The notes below the pieces were generated by a model that worked only from the letters and a program-made list of their open reading frames with translations, was not told the DNA's origin and did not search any database. A stretch of 41,896 nt of DNA from CAG-791 sp045113775 (GTDB taxonomy: Bacteria; Bacillota; Clostridia; Lachnospirales; Lachnospiraceae): positions 1 to 41,896 of the forward strand of contig JBGUJH010000100.1 in NCBI GenBank assembly GCA_045113775.1, read 5' to 3'. Shown one piece after another: positions 24,320 through 31,476 of this stretch. The position numbers were made by a program, and so were the translations under genes. Every line of letters starts with the position of its first letter. Positions within the stretch are counted from its first letter, which is position 1.

Positions 24320-25480
24320 TTAACTGTTAATTAGTTCGTACCACCTCTTTTTAAGTCCGCCGTGGGAATCCTGGGGGTTGGGCACTTCCCAGTTGTCATT
24401 TCCTTCGATCAGGATCGGGCCTGTCGGTGTGATCGCGACATCCCAGCCGATTGACTGAATCCCCCGGAAGCACTCGTGGGCTCGCTTGACCAGAGAGACC
24501 ACTTCGTCCCAGTACGGGAGCTGATAATTCTCGAATACTACGCCGGTAACCGGATGCTTCTCTGATTTCCCGCCGAATTCTACGTGCTGGAAACCATATT
24601 TCTTAAGTTTGCCGTCTTCTGTGATTCCAACGGCCATGCCGCCTGCTGCCCGGTTGTCTACGAAAGAGTCTGCCCTCACTCCAAGACGCATGGAAGCTGC
24701 GAAAACATTGATCGCTCCGCTCTTTCCCCTGATCGTGATGATCCTGATCGTATTGATGCAGGAGGGATTGAGCTTATTCACCAGTTCATGCTGTTCGACG
24801 ACTTCCTGGATAATATAGCGGCCGCCGGACACCATCTTACCAAGCTGTTCCATATCAATCTCATCGTTACCGTTCCACAGTTTTCCCTCAGAAAAACGCA
24901 GTGAAAGAACAGAATCCGCGCATTCACCATCGATCAATTTGCAGAAGCATCTTTCGTGCTTTGTCAGGAACTCCTCAGGACTGACCATTTCTTTCGTATC
25001 AAACAGTTCGACCTGCCCGTTCTCAAGAATTCCCAATGTCTTGGGGACCGTTCCGCTGCCGAGCGCCGATTCCAGGAAGCAGGAGAAGATGTATTTGTCC
25101 CTGACCAGGATCTTAGAATCATAGCGGGCTCCAGAGGGAGTCTGATAATGAGCTCCCTCGCGCATGAGTTTGAACTCTCTGTAAGGGAGATAGTCGTCAG
25201 CATTGTGAAAATTCTTAATATCAAGGCCATAGCTTGTGTAATAATTATTCGGCTCAAGATTTTTGACCGCCCAAATAATATTATCCGCTATTCTCTCAGC
25301 CCTGTTCTTCCGCGGCAATTCCGGATAATATGTTTTCTGCCCTGAGATCCGTATTGCGAGCAAAATCTTGACCGGAATCATGAACACGGACTTCACGTTC
25401 ATTTTTATGAGTTCTTTCTTCCAGACTTCATCTAAATACAGCTCGTAGGGCTTTTTTCTTTCTCTGTCTCTGTAATTCAT
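24320..25480 (-). CDS. Sugar-transfer-associated ATP-grasp ligase (second)
   Basis: A 386-aa ATP-grasp with the same signature set as its two paralogues: CINTIRIITI near residue 240, a VDNRAAGGMAVGI stretch near 270, IGWDVAITPTGPILIEGNDN near residue 350. The N-terminal third is divergent and basic, and carries SKILVRDKYIFSCFLE before the ATP-grasp core. Paralogues at 19776 and 25498 differ enough in the N-terminal part to act on different substrates. The ribosome site is weak (AAAGAG far upstream), with translation probably coupled to the gene 17 nt upstream. A 50-nt gap precedes the dehydrogenase gene. Confidence 0.8.
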   Translation of the reverse strand: MNYRDRERKKPYELYLDEVWKKELIKMNVKSVFMIPVKILLAIRISGQKTYYPELPRKNRAERIADNIIWAVKNLEPNNYYTSYGLDIKNFHNADDYLPYREFKLMREGAHYQTPSGARYDSKILVRDKYIFSCFLESALGSGTVPKTLGILENGQVELFDTKEMVSPEEFLTKHERCFCKLIDGECADSVLSLRFSEGKLWNGNDEIDMEQLGKMVSGGRYIIQEVVEQHELVNKLNPSCINTIRIITIRGKSGAINVFAASMRLGVRADSFVDNRAAGGMAVGITEDGKLKKYGFQHVEFGGKSEKHPVTGVVFENYQLPYWDEVVSLVKRAHECFRGIQSIGWDVAITPTGPILIEGNDNWEVPNPQDSHGGLKKRWYELINS

Positions 25481-25497
25481 ACTGCAATATTACTCTT

Positions 25498-26589
25498 TCA
25501 GTTTTGGCTGTCTCTCAGGCTCTTTTTGATCAAAACATCGTCCAGTACACGCTCTGTCAGATCGCCGAATGTCGGGCCGCAGGTCATCTGGTTAGCGCCC
25601 GGGCACACATTGTATTCGATCATGATCGGTTCTTCCTCGGGAGAAACTGTGAAATCCCAGCCGATGAGCCTGAAATGAGGGAGTTTGATGTGCTCTCTTT
25701 TGACAATATCAATAATCTTATCGAATGCCGGGATCTTAATATCCGCGAACACTGCTCCGTCGGGAGACGTGGTCACCCAGTCTCTTTTCTTGGTGCAGGC
25801 TTTGGTATACAGGGTTCCGTCCATATTGACGCCGCACTGCATACCACCTGCCGTCACGTTGTCGATTTTAGCGTCGCCGGCACCCATTCTGACGATCACT
25901 GAAATGATGTGAATCTCTCCTTCGAAGAAGAAAGAGAGTACTCGGATCGTATTTAATGACGCCTGATGGAGGGACGCCATGACAGGATGCTGCTTAACAA
26001 CTTCCTGGACAATAAAGTTAGCTCCCGCTTTTCTCAGGATATCCTTCATATCTTCAAATGACTGCTCGTCCGCGTCGTAGAACTGGATCAGGCGGCCTGC
26101 TCCGCTGTCGATCGAGGGTTTTACAATGAACGAGCTCTCTTTTTTGCATAACGAAAAAGCTTCTTTTTTTGTAATGCGCTGCAGATCATCCGTATAGTAT
26201 TCGCATGCAATGTTCTTGATGATCGTCCTGGGTCTCTTCACATCCGGAAACAGCACATTGTGCATGCACTTGTCTTCATAGGGACGTCTGAAGAACATGT
26301 TGCTGTAATAAGGAAGAATAGTGCCAAAGAACAGGTCCTCCGGTATATAGCGCGGATCCGTATGAATACCATCCTGAGAAAAATACCTGAACCAGTATTC
26401 GGCCGGTTTCAGGTTGTACTTTTTCCAAAAAGGAATAACTTCCTTTACGTACTGTTCATGGAGTTCCTTGCTGGCAGGCCCCATCATCTTCAAATAATTC
26501 TTGGCGTCTTTCCTTGCCTTGATCTCGCGATAAAGGATCTCGGATTTCAAGTAAATATTATCTACAGCTTTTCTTGCGTTTCCTCTCAT
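25498..26589 (-). CDS. Sugar-transfer-associated ATP-grasp ligase (first)
   Basis: A 363-aa ATP-grasp. Seen: SSFIVKPSIDSGAGRLIQFY near residue 150 (ATP-binding lysine), VQEVVKQHPVM near 195, SLNTIRVLSF near 212, IDNVTAGGMQCGV near 240, IGWDFTVSPEEEPIMIEYNV near 320. The glycine-rich end, CPGANQMTCGPTFGD, differs from the EGN-type ends of the other two. AAGGTG lies 6 nt before the ATG. The first 60 residues are a basic helical region. It sits 12 nt after the PylC/CarB-like ATP-grasp gene. Three paralogues in one operon suggest sequential additions or several acceptor positions. Confidence 0.8.
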   Translation of the reverse strand: MRGNARKAVDNIYLKSEILYREIKARKDAKNYLKMMGPASKELHEQYVKEVIPFWKKYNLKPAEYWFRYFSQDGIHTDPRYIPEDLFFGTILPYYSNMFFRRPYEDKCMHNVLFPDVKRPRTIIKNIACEYYTDDLQRITKKEAFSLCKKESSFIVKPSIDSGAGRLIQFYDADEQSFEDMKDILRKAGANFIVQEVVKQHPVMASLHQASLNTIRVLSFFFEGEIHIISVIVRMGAGDAKIDNVTAGGMQCGVNMDGTLYTKACTKKRDWVTTSPDGAVFADIKIPAFDKIIDIVKREHIKLPHFRLIGWDFTVSPEEEPIMIEYNVCPGANQMTCGPTFGDLTERVLDDVLIKKSLRDSQN

Positions 26590-26601
26590 ACTCTGTCACC
26601 T

Positions 26602-27564
26602 TCACAACTTCTTAATGCAGACTTCATTGTACTTCATCATCCAGATGCCTTCCTCATAGTTTCCGATCTGAGGCTCGTTCTTATGGCCTCCGAGGTTCTC
26701 CAGGATCATCTTCATATGATCGCATCCCGACTCATAGGCATGGGGATATCCGCCGCCGAACCTGGGATTCACCTCGGAGATGTAGTACTTGCCGCCCACC
26801 TCGAAGATGTCGATATCGATCTGTCCACGGTAGCCTGCCTCGATCACGAACTTTTCAATCAAATCAAACAGAGCGGTATCTTTAAAGCTCACCGCTTTGT
26901 CCGTCTCGCCGGCGCGCATTTGGATCTTTTTCTTCGTGAAGATGGACACCACTTCACCGGAGATCATATCGATATAGACGTCCGCTCCGATCTCCTGTCC
27001 GTCCAGGAATTCCTGGATCATAAGATCCTCATTGTGGGCAAACAGAAGCTCAATAGTATCGCGGTCGAAAACCTTGGAGATGCTGATGGAAGCGGACCCC
27101 TTATAGGGCTTTACAAAGACGGGATAGGTCACCTGCCCCGCGTCTACCGCTTTGTAAAACTCTTCCTTGTCCTTCCAGGACCGAGCGCAGTTATATCCGT
27201 GTCCCTTCAGCCACTCGTACATCTGCATCTTGTTCAGGGACATCTCGCAGAGCTCATACGATGACCCGATCACCATTGTCCCCACTGTGTTAAATTTCTC
27301 TTCATTCTCTGCCAGCAGGCTGAGTTCAGGATCGATGAGACTTAGAACACCATCGATATTTTCCTTCTTGCAGATATCAAGAATTACGTCGATGTAACCG
27401 TTCGCTGTGATCGGCGGCACAATATAGTGTTTGTCCGCATCATAAATTGCGGGGGCATATTCGTTGGCGTCCGTAGCCACCACGATTCCGATCCCATCAA
27501 ATGCTCTTTTAAAATACTGTACCACTTTATTTCTGGTTCCTGCCGCTAAAATTAGAAAATTCAT
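26602..27564 (-). CDS. PylC/CarB-like ATP-grasp carboxylate-amine ligase
   Basis: A 320-aa ATP-grasp of the carbamoyl-phosphate-synthase/PylC type, distinct from the sugar-transfer-associated group. The N terminus is a Rossmann-like preATP-grasp domain (MNFLILAAGTRNKVVQYFKR). The core has YPVFVKPYKGSASISISKV near residue 147, MIQEFLDGQEIGADVYID near residue 182, and the metal-binding YISEVNPRFGGGYPHAYES near residue 268. It likely activates an amino acid or sugar carboxylate as acyl phosphate and couples it to an amine. GGGGAG lies 8 nt before the ATG. It directly follows the Wzc-like regulator gene, so it is among the earliest expressed genes of the operon. Confidence 0.85.
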   Translation of the reverse strand: MNFLILAAGTRNKVVQYFKRAFDGIGIVVATDANEYAPAIYDADKHYIVPPITANGYIDVILDICKKENIDGVLSLIDPELSLLAENEEKFNTVGTMVIGSSYELCEMSLNKMQMYEWLKGHGYNCARSWKDKEEFYKAVDAGQVTYPVFVKPYKGSASISISKVFDRDTIELLFAHNEDLMIQEFLDGQEIGADVYIDMISGEVVSIFTKKKIQMRAGETDKAVSFKDTALFDLIEKFVIEAGYRGQIDIDIFEVGGKYYISEVNPRFGGGYPHAYESGCDHMKMILENLGGHKNEPQIGNYEEGIWMMKYNEVCIKKL

Positions 27565-27625
27565 TCGCTGTGCTCCCCTCGATTATTGCCAAAGGCATCG
27601 AAGAATAACTGTGTTCCTTTTCGTA

Positions 27626-29086
27626 TCATGAATAGTACTTTTGGATAGTTACTGAACTGTCCTTCATCGGATCATACCGGTTCAGCACTGCTCCAATAAC
27701 AGGGATCGAAGAACTGCCCAGCTGCTCTCTGCATGCAATCACGTTGTTTCTGGAAGTGCTTGCGTGTGCGAAGACTGTGATACATCCGTCGCACATTTCC
27801 CCAATCTCTGAAGGATCCGAAGAAATATTGACGGAATCAGTATCGACCAGGATCATCTCATACTTCGTTCTCAGATCATCGAACACCCCTCTCAGTTTAC
27901 TGTCATCCAGCATTTCGACAGGGCTCGGCGCTGCAGCGCATGCGGGCATAAAGTCGAACTTTTTGTCCTTCAAAGGTATAATCACTTCAGAAGCATGTGC
28001 CTCGGCGCGCATGACTTCCAGAAGTCCTTTATGTTCAGAGCCGGCACCAAATGTATTGCTCAGTGTCCTGTTCCTGAAACTGGCATCCACCAGAAGCACT
28101 TTGTAGCCGGAAGCGGACAATACGTAAGCGAGGTTAGCGCCTGTATTAGTCTTTCCTTCCTTGGGAATAGCGGACGTGATCATGATCACTTTCCCTTGTC
28201 CCTCATTGTGAATGCTGCCCCCCATCCGCTCAATATTGTTGATCAGGTTTGTTCGGAGCATCATAAATGCTTCAATGTATTGCGGCTTACTGTCCGCGGA
28301 GATCAGAACCGGTTCACTGTTTTGACTGTTCTTACTGTTCTTGCCGGCTTTCTTTTCCTTGCCCCCGACTCCCGGCACTACGGCCAGCACAGGGCTCTTC
28401 ATCAAAGCCGCGAGCTCTTTTTCACTCTGTACAGCTCTGCTTGTCACAATTCGAAGGATCTCCAGGCAGACAATGGCGGCGATCGCGAGTGCTGCTCCCA
28501 AAACTCCGTAGAGGATCATGTTTCTAATGATCAGCTTGAAGTTGATCTCTTCGGGCTTAACATTCGGCGCGGCCACTATATCCGTCTCGCCCGCGGTATG
28601 CTCTCCGAACATAAAGTCCTCTCTGTGATCCAGCAGATGCTCGAGCGACTTGAGCAGGAACTGCTCGTCAACTCCGGTCATCGTGAGCTTGAGCACCGGA
28701 ACGTCGTCACTCGGTTCTATTTTCAAGTTGTCCGTGAATTCGTCGTAATCTGTCTCGTATCCGTCCGCGCTCAGCTCTTCGATCACCTGGTCGATCACAT
28801 TGTGTTCCGTATAGAGCTTTGCGTAGGCTTTTACTCTCCTGTTCTGCTCCGAAAGCGGAGATACGCCGGCCGGCAGGTATTCCGGAGATGTCTCTTTTTC
28901 ATTATAGATCACATTTGCTGTCGCCTTGTACGATTCCCTTGTAAACGGATTCGCGCGAATAATACCGACCAGAGCAAATAACAGTGCCAACGCAATGATC
29001 AGCCCCTTCTTGCCCAGGATCACTTTAAAAAGCTGCACCGGGCTGATCGTGATCATGCTGTCATACTCTCGTCCATTTGTATCCAT
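27626..29086 (-). CDS. Fused Wzz/BY-kinase (Wzc-like) polymer length regulator
   Basis: A 486-aa fusion of a Wzz chain-length domain and a bacterial tyrosine kinase. Two membrane segments (about residues 26-45 and 190-212) bracket an outside domain. The kinase has Walker A SAIPKEGKTNTGANLAYVLS near residue 303 (SxxPGEGKS in most relatives), A' VLLVDASFR near residue 330, and Walker B MILVDTDS near residue 415. The usual C-terminal tyrosine cluster is reduced to YYS. Fusion is unusual for Firmicutes, which normally split CpsC and CpsD. No PHP-type phosphatase partner lies in the window. GGAG is 7 nt before the ATG. First gene of the locus, behind two promoters. Confidence 0.87.
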   Translation of the reverse strand: MDTNGREYDSMITISPVQLFKVILGKKGLIIALALLFALVGIIRANPFTRESYKATANVIYNEKETSPEYLPAGVSPLSEQNRRVKAYAKLYTEHNVIDQVIEELSADGYETDYDEFTDNLKIEPSDDVPVLKLTMTGVDEQFLLKSLEHLLDHREDFMFGEHTAGETDIVAAPNVKPEEINFKLIIRNMILYGVLGAALAIAAIVCLEILRIVTSRAVQSEKELAALMKSPVLAVVPGVGGKEKKAGKNSKNSQNSEPVLISADSKPQYIEAFMMLRTNLINNIERMGGSIHNEGQGKVIMITSAIPKEGKTNTGANLAYVLSASGYKVLLVDASFRNRTLSNTFGAGSEHKGLLEVMRAEAHASEVIIPLKDKKFDFMPACAAAPSPVEMLDDSKLRGVFDDLRTKYEMILVDTDSVNISSDPSEIGEMCDGCITVFAHASTSRNNVIACREQLGSSSIPVIGAVLNRYDPMKDSSVTIQKYYS

Positions 29087-29203
29087 TCCATTTCTCCTTT
29101 TCTGCGTCTTCGCGTCCGCTGTACTCTCAGTTTACCGGGAAGACTGTTATTCGTTCCACGAGGAGCTTGTAAGCGGGTTTGTTACTACCGAATAATACTA
29201 TCC

Positions 29204-29232
29204 ATTATACATTTCCGCTCAGTAACACACAA
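29204..29232 (-). promoter_or_regulatory. Proximal promoter of the polymer locus
   Basis: On the minus strand TTGTGT (29232-29227), 17 nt, TATAAT (29209-29204). It would start transcription near 29197, about 110 nt before the Wzc-like ATG. Confidence 0.5.
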
Positions 29233-29268
29233 TCCCAGTATCGGTATTAGTTTATCTGTACACCATTA

Positions 29269-29296
29269 ATTTTATCACGCCGCTTTTTCATTACAA
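29269..29296 (-). promoter_or_regulatory. Distal promoter of the polymer locus (twin of 11727)
   Basis: On the minus strand TTGTAA (29296-29291), 16 nt, TAAAAT (29274-29269). The -35, spacer, -10 and about 20 nt downstream match the promoter at 11727-11754. The upstream terminator hairpin ends only 4 nt away, so the promoter restarts transcription right after termination of the previous gene. Confidence 0.65.
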
Positions 29297-29299
29297 CAT

Positions 29300-29324
29300 A
29301 AAAAGGCACACCTTTAAGTGTGCC
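29300..29324 (-). terminator. Terminator of the gene at 29400
   Basis: On the minus strand GGCACAC, loop TTAAAG, GTGTGCC, then TTTTT. It separates the upstream gene at 29400-29939 from the polymer locus promoters. Confidence 0.75.
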
Positions 29325-29380
29325 AAGAATATATAGAATCCATGAAATGCAAATCTCGTACCTTTAAACAAAGGAGTAAT

Positions 29381-29393
29381 GGTTTCAGGCACC
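29381..29393. repeat. GGTTTCAGGCACC dispersed motif
   Basis: This copy differs from GGTGTCAGGTACC (7893) at two positions. It sits immediately after the stop codon side of the minus-strand gene at 29400 and runs into a T tract. The family looks like a short palindromic dispersed repeat (compare GGTGCCTGACACC on the opposite strand). Confidence 0.45.
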
Positions 29394-29399
29394 TTTTTA

Positions 29400-29939
29400 T
29401 CAATTGAACCGATTCAGCAGTTCTGCCATGGCTGCAATAGACATCAAAGTATTGTATTCAATCATGTCATTGTTTATTTCGGCCCGTTGTATTTCTTCTG
29501 TAAGCAGTTCATGAAGCTGTGAAAACATCCGGATACACGAAGACTCATAACTGTCTCTCGAACTTCCCTCTTTGTGGTAAGCATTGAAATAACCCTTGAT
29601 ATGCCTGTTCAAGTGTTCGTCTTCCCTAAATATCTTTGCCATACGGACAAGCAAATATCTATATTCCGGCTCGAGCGACGGGTCCGCACCGATGGAGAAC
29701 GTCGCCGGACCGGCCTGAAAAGCAACTGTATTCGCATCAATGTACTCCGGGTACTCCTCGCCGAAAAAGGCGATCACGCGCAATACGCCGCCATCGTAAT
29801 TGCGAGAATAGTGCTTGCGATAAAAATGGGACAGTCGCTCCCATGCAGTGAAGTGCTTGTCGTATCTGTGAGAGTATACTCCAGTTATTTCGTTCCACTT
29901 TTTTCCGATTGTATTTGAGTCAAAATACACTCTGCTCAT
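29400..29939 (-). CDS. Unknown protein, helical
   Basis: I do not recognise this 179-aa soluble protein. It is tyrosine- and arginine-rich in its first half (WNEITGVYSHRYDKHFTAWE, then FYRKHYSRNYDGGVLRV) and helical in its second (MFSQLHELLTEEIQRAEINN). No signal peptide or membrane segment. The ATG at 29939 is preferred, with GGAG 11 nt upstream; a GTG three codons earlier is too close to the site. It is a single-gene unit with its own terminator. It could belong to the accessory region beyond it rather than the polymer locus. Confidence 0.6.
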   Translation of the reverse strand: MSRVYFDSNTIGKKWNEITGVYSHRYDKHFTAWERLSHFYRKHYSRNYDGGVLRVIAFFGEEYPEYIDANTVAFQAGPATFSIGADPSLEPEYRYLLVRMAKIFREDEHLNRHIKGYFNAYHKEGSSRDSYESSCIRMFSQLHELLTEEIQRAEINNDMIEYNTLMSIAAMAELLNRFN

Positions 29940-30041
29940 GATTATCACTACTCCTTTTGTAATATATGTTCCCTTGCATACGCGCTCTCCGATGATTCTT
30001 GTCTCTTTATAGAAGCAAATGCCCTAAATCAGTACATAATT

Positions 30042-30079
30042 CATGAAGCACCAGTCAGAAATGGCTGGTGCTTTTCATG
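30042..30079. terminator. Hairpin after the Sel1-like lipoprotein gene
   Basis: AAGCACCAGTCA, GAAA tetraloop, TGGCTGGTGCTT (12 bp with one G-U), extended outside by CATG/CATG. Only short T runs follow on either strand, so it may be a terminator or an mRNA-stabilising hairpin for the minus-strand lipoprotein gene. Confidence 0.5.
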
Positions 30080-30122
30080 CCCGAAGGGAGGCGACTCAGG
30101 TAGTAAATCTATACTTTTCTTA

Positions 30123-31169
30123 TTATTCTACGGGAACAGGGGCAATTGGTGTGGCCGCGTCATATTTTGCCTTATATTCTTCGTACTCGTCATCCCCTTC
30201 AGCGACATCGATCACCCGCTCAAACATTCCGGTGTTTTTGTTGTATGTATGGATGCTCAATCCGCTATATGGTCCTTCCCTTCTGAACTCAGGTTCATTT
30301 TCATTTTTCGGTTCTGTATAGAAACCGTACACATATTCATCGTCATACCGCATATCTTCAGGCAGAATGGTCGCCTGCGATGAAGGACCTCCGTAAACAT
30401 TCCATACCGAAACTCCTCCGAGGTAAGCATACAGGTCAAGCTCATCCGGGTAACCAAAATAATCAATTACCTGATTTGTATTGCCATATCCGGGATTTTC
30501 ATAGATATACAGAAACAGCTTTCCTTTATACCCGGCGGCACCTTCTTCAATGATCCTGTAGCTGCCCGGACTGTAATTACCCGCAGCAATATCAGCCTTG
30601 AGCGACTCCATAAGCTCGGAGAAGTCCCTATCAGGATTAAACTTCCTTTCTGCAGCTTCATACAATTCCTTTGCCCTGTCCAGATTTATGGGGTGCGTAA
30701 TAGAATCACTCTCAATTCCGAACCTGTAATAATATGCGAGATCACTGTATGCCTGTTTTTCTGTATAGCCAGCCTGTTTTAACAACGAAACAGCTTCATC
30801 GAGATTATATTCACAGCCGAGCCCCAGCCCCGTCATAAGGCCGAGTGTAAATATGCCGTCTTCGCTGATCTCACCGGCATCGGCAGCTTTCTTATAATAT
30901 TTATAAGCATTCTCGTAGTCATCATTACTTAAATAAAGGTCTCCCAGCTCCTCATTTCCTGGCGTATCTTCTCCGGCATTCCCCCCTGATTCGTCTTTAT
31001 CATTGCTCTCAGCCTTTGCGGAATCCGTATTCTCGGTATTCACAGAGTCTGTGCTCTCACCGGCGGATGGTTTCTTGGAGCATCCTCCAAGCATACCTAT
31101 TACCAGAAGGCCTGCAAGTAATACAGACGCAGTTCTTCTCATCATTTGCGAAAACTCTCTCTTTTTCAT
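30123..31169 (-). CDS. Lipoprotein with Sel1/TPR-like repeats
   Basis: A 348-aa lipoprotein: charged start, hydrophobic core about residues 13-27, lipobox LGGC with the acylated Cys near residue 30, then a Ser/Asp/Glu-rich linker of about 45 residues. Residues 72-180 hold Sel1/TPR-like helical repeats (NEELGDLYLSNDDYENAYKY, then KKAADAGEISEDGIFTLGLM). The C-terminal 150 residues are beta-rich and acidic, with several YxYGF-like aromatic motifs. It should sit outside the cytoplasmic membrane and could be a scaffold or binding protein. AGGAGG lies 5 nt before the ATG. It is divergent from the tubulin-like gene across a 307-nt gap. Confidence 0.8.
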   Translation of the reverse strand: MKKREFSQMMRRTASVLLAGLLVIGMLGGCSKKPSAGESTDSVNTENTDSAKAESNDKDESGGNAGEDTPGNEELGDLYLSNDDYENAYKYYKKAADAGEISEDGIFTLGLMTGLGLGCEYNLDEAVSLLKQAGYTEKQAYSDLAYYYRFGIESDSITHPINLDRAKELYEAAERKFNPDRDFSELMESLKADIAAGNYSPGSYRIIEEGAAGYKGKLFLYIYENPGYGNTNQVIDYFGYPDELDLYAYLGGVSVWNVYGGPSSQATILPEDMRYDDEYVYGFYTEPKNENEPEFRREGPYSGLSIHTYNKNTGMFERVIDVAEGDDEYEEYKAKYDAATPIAPVPVE

Positions 31170-31476
31170 TCCATCCTCCTAAAATCGGCCAAAAAACAGA
31201 TATAACCATTATATACTATATAGTCTCTTTTTTGACGAAAATCCATGTGAGCTTCCCCGATAATTAACTCTCGATCAAAGGGGTCTGTGCTTTCAGTTCT
31301 CCTGTTCACGATAATAGGCACCAATGTCCGGCACCAATGTCTAGCAGTTGCACCACCGTTGCTCTGTCTGCTATGCTTATTTATAGCATTTCTGATCATA
31401 ATACAAGAATGATTCGATGAGATGCGTCGTCGGATGGGTGAGATAACAGAAAATGCGGTTAGAAAGGAGCAGGTGA
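31170..31476. other. Divergent intergenic region with 13-bp tandem repeat
   Basis: This gap separates the lipoprotein and tubulin-like genes. A TATAAT-containing stretch near 31210 faces the lipoprotein gene, with a poor -35. At 31317-31342, GGCACCAATGTCC is followed directly by GGCACCAATGTCT; the GGCACC core recalls the dispersed motif at 7893 and 29381. No gene or strong promoter for the tubulin-like gene was recognised. Confidence 0.45.

Noticed and set aside
26260..27264. A 334-codon plus-strand frame
   Set aside because: Antisense to two ATP-grasp genes with well conserved motifs and good ribosome sites.
27995..28981. A 328-codon plus-strand frame
   Set aside because: Antisense to the Wzc-like gene; no ribosome site and low-complexity His/Arg content.
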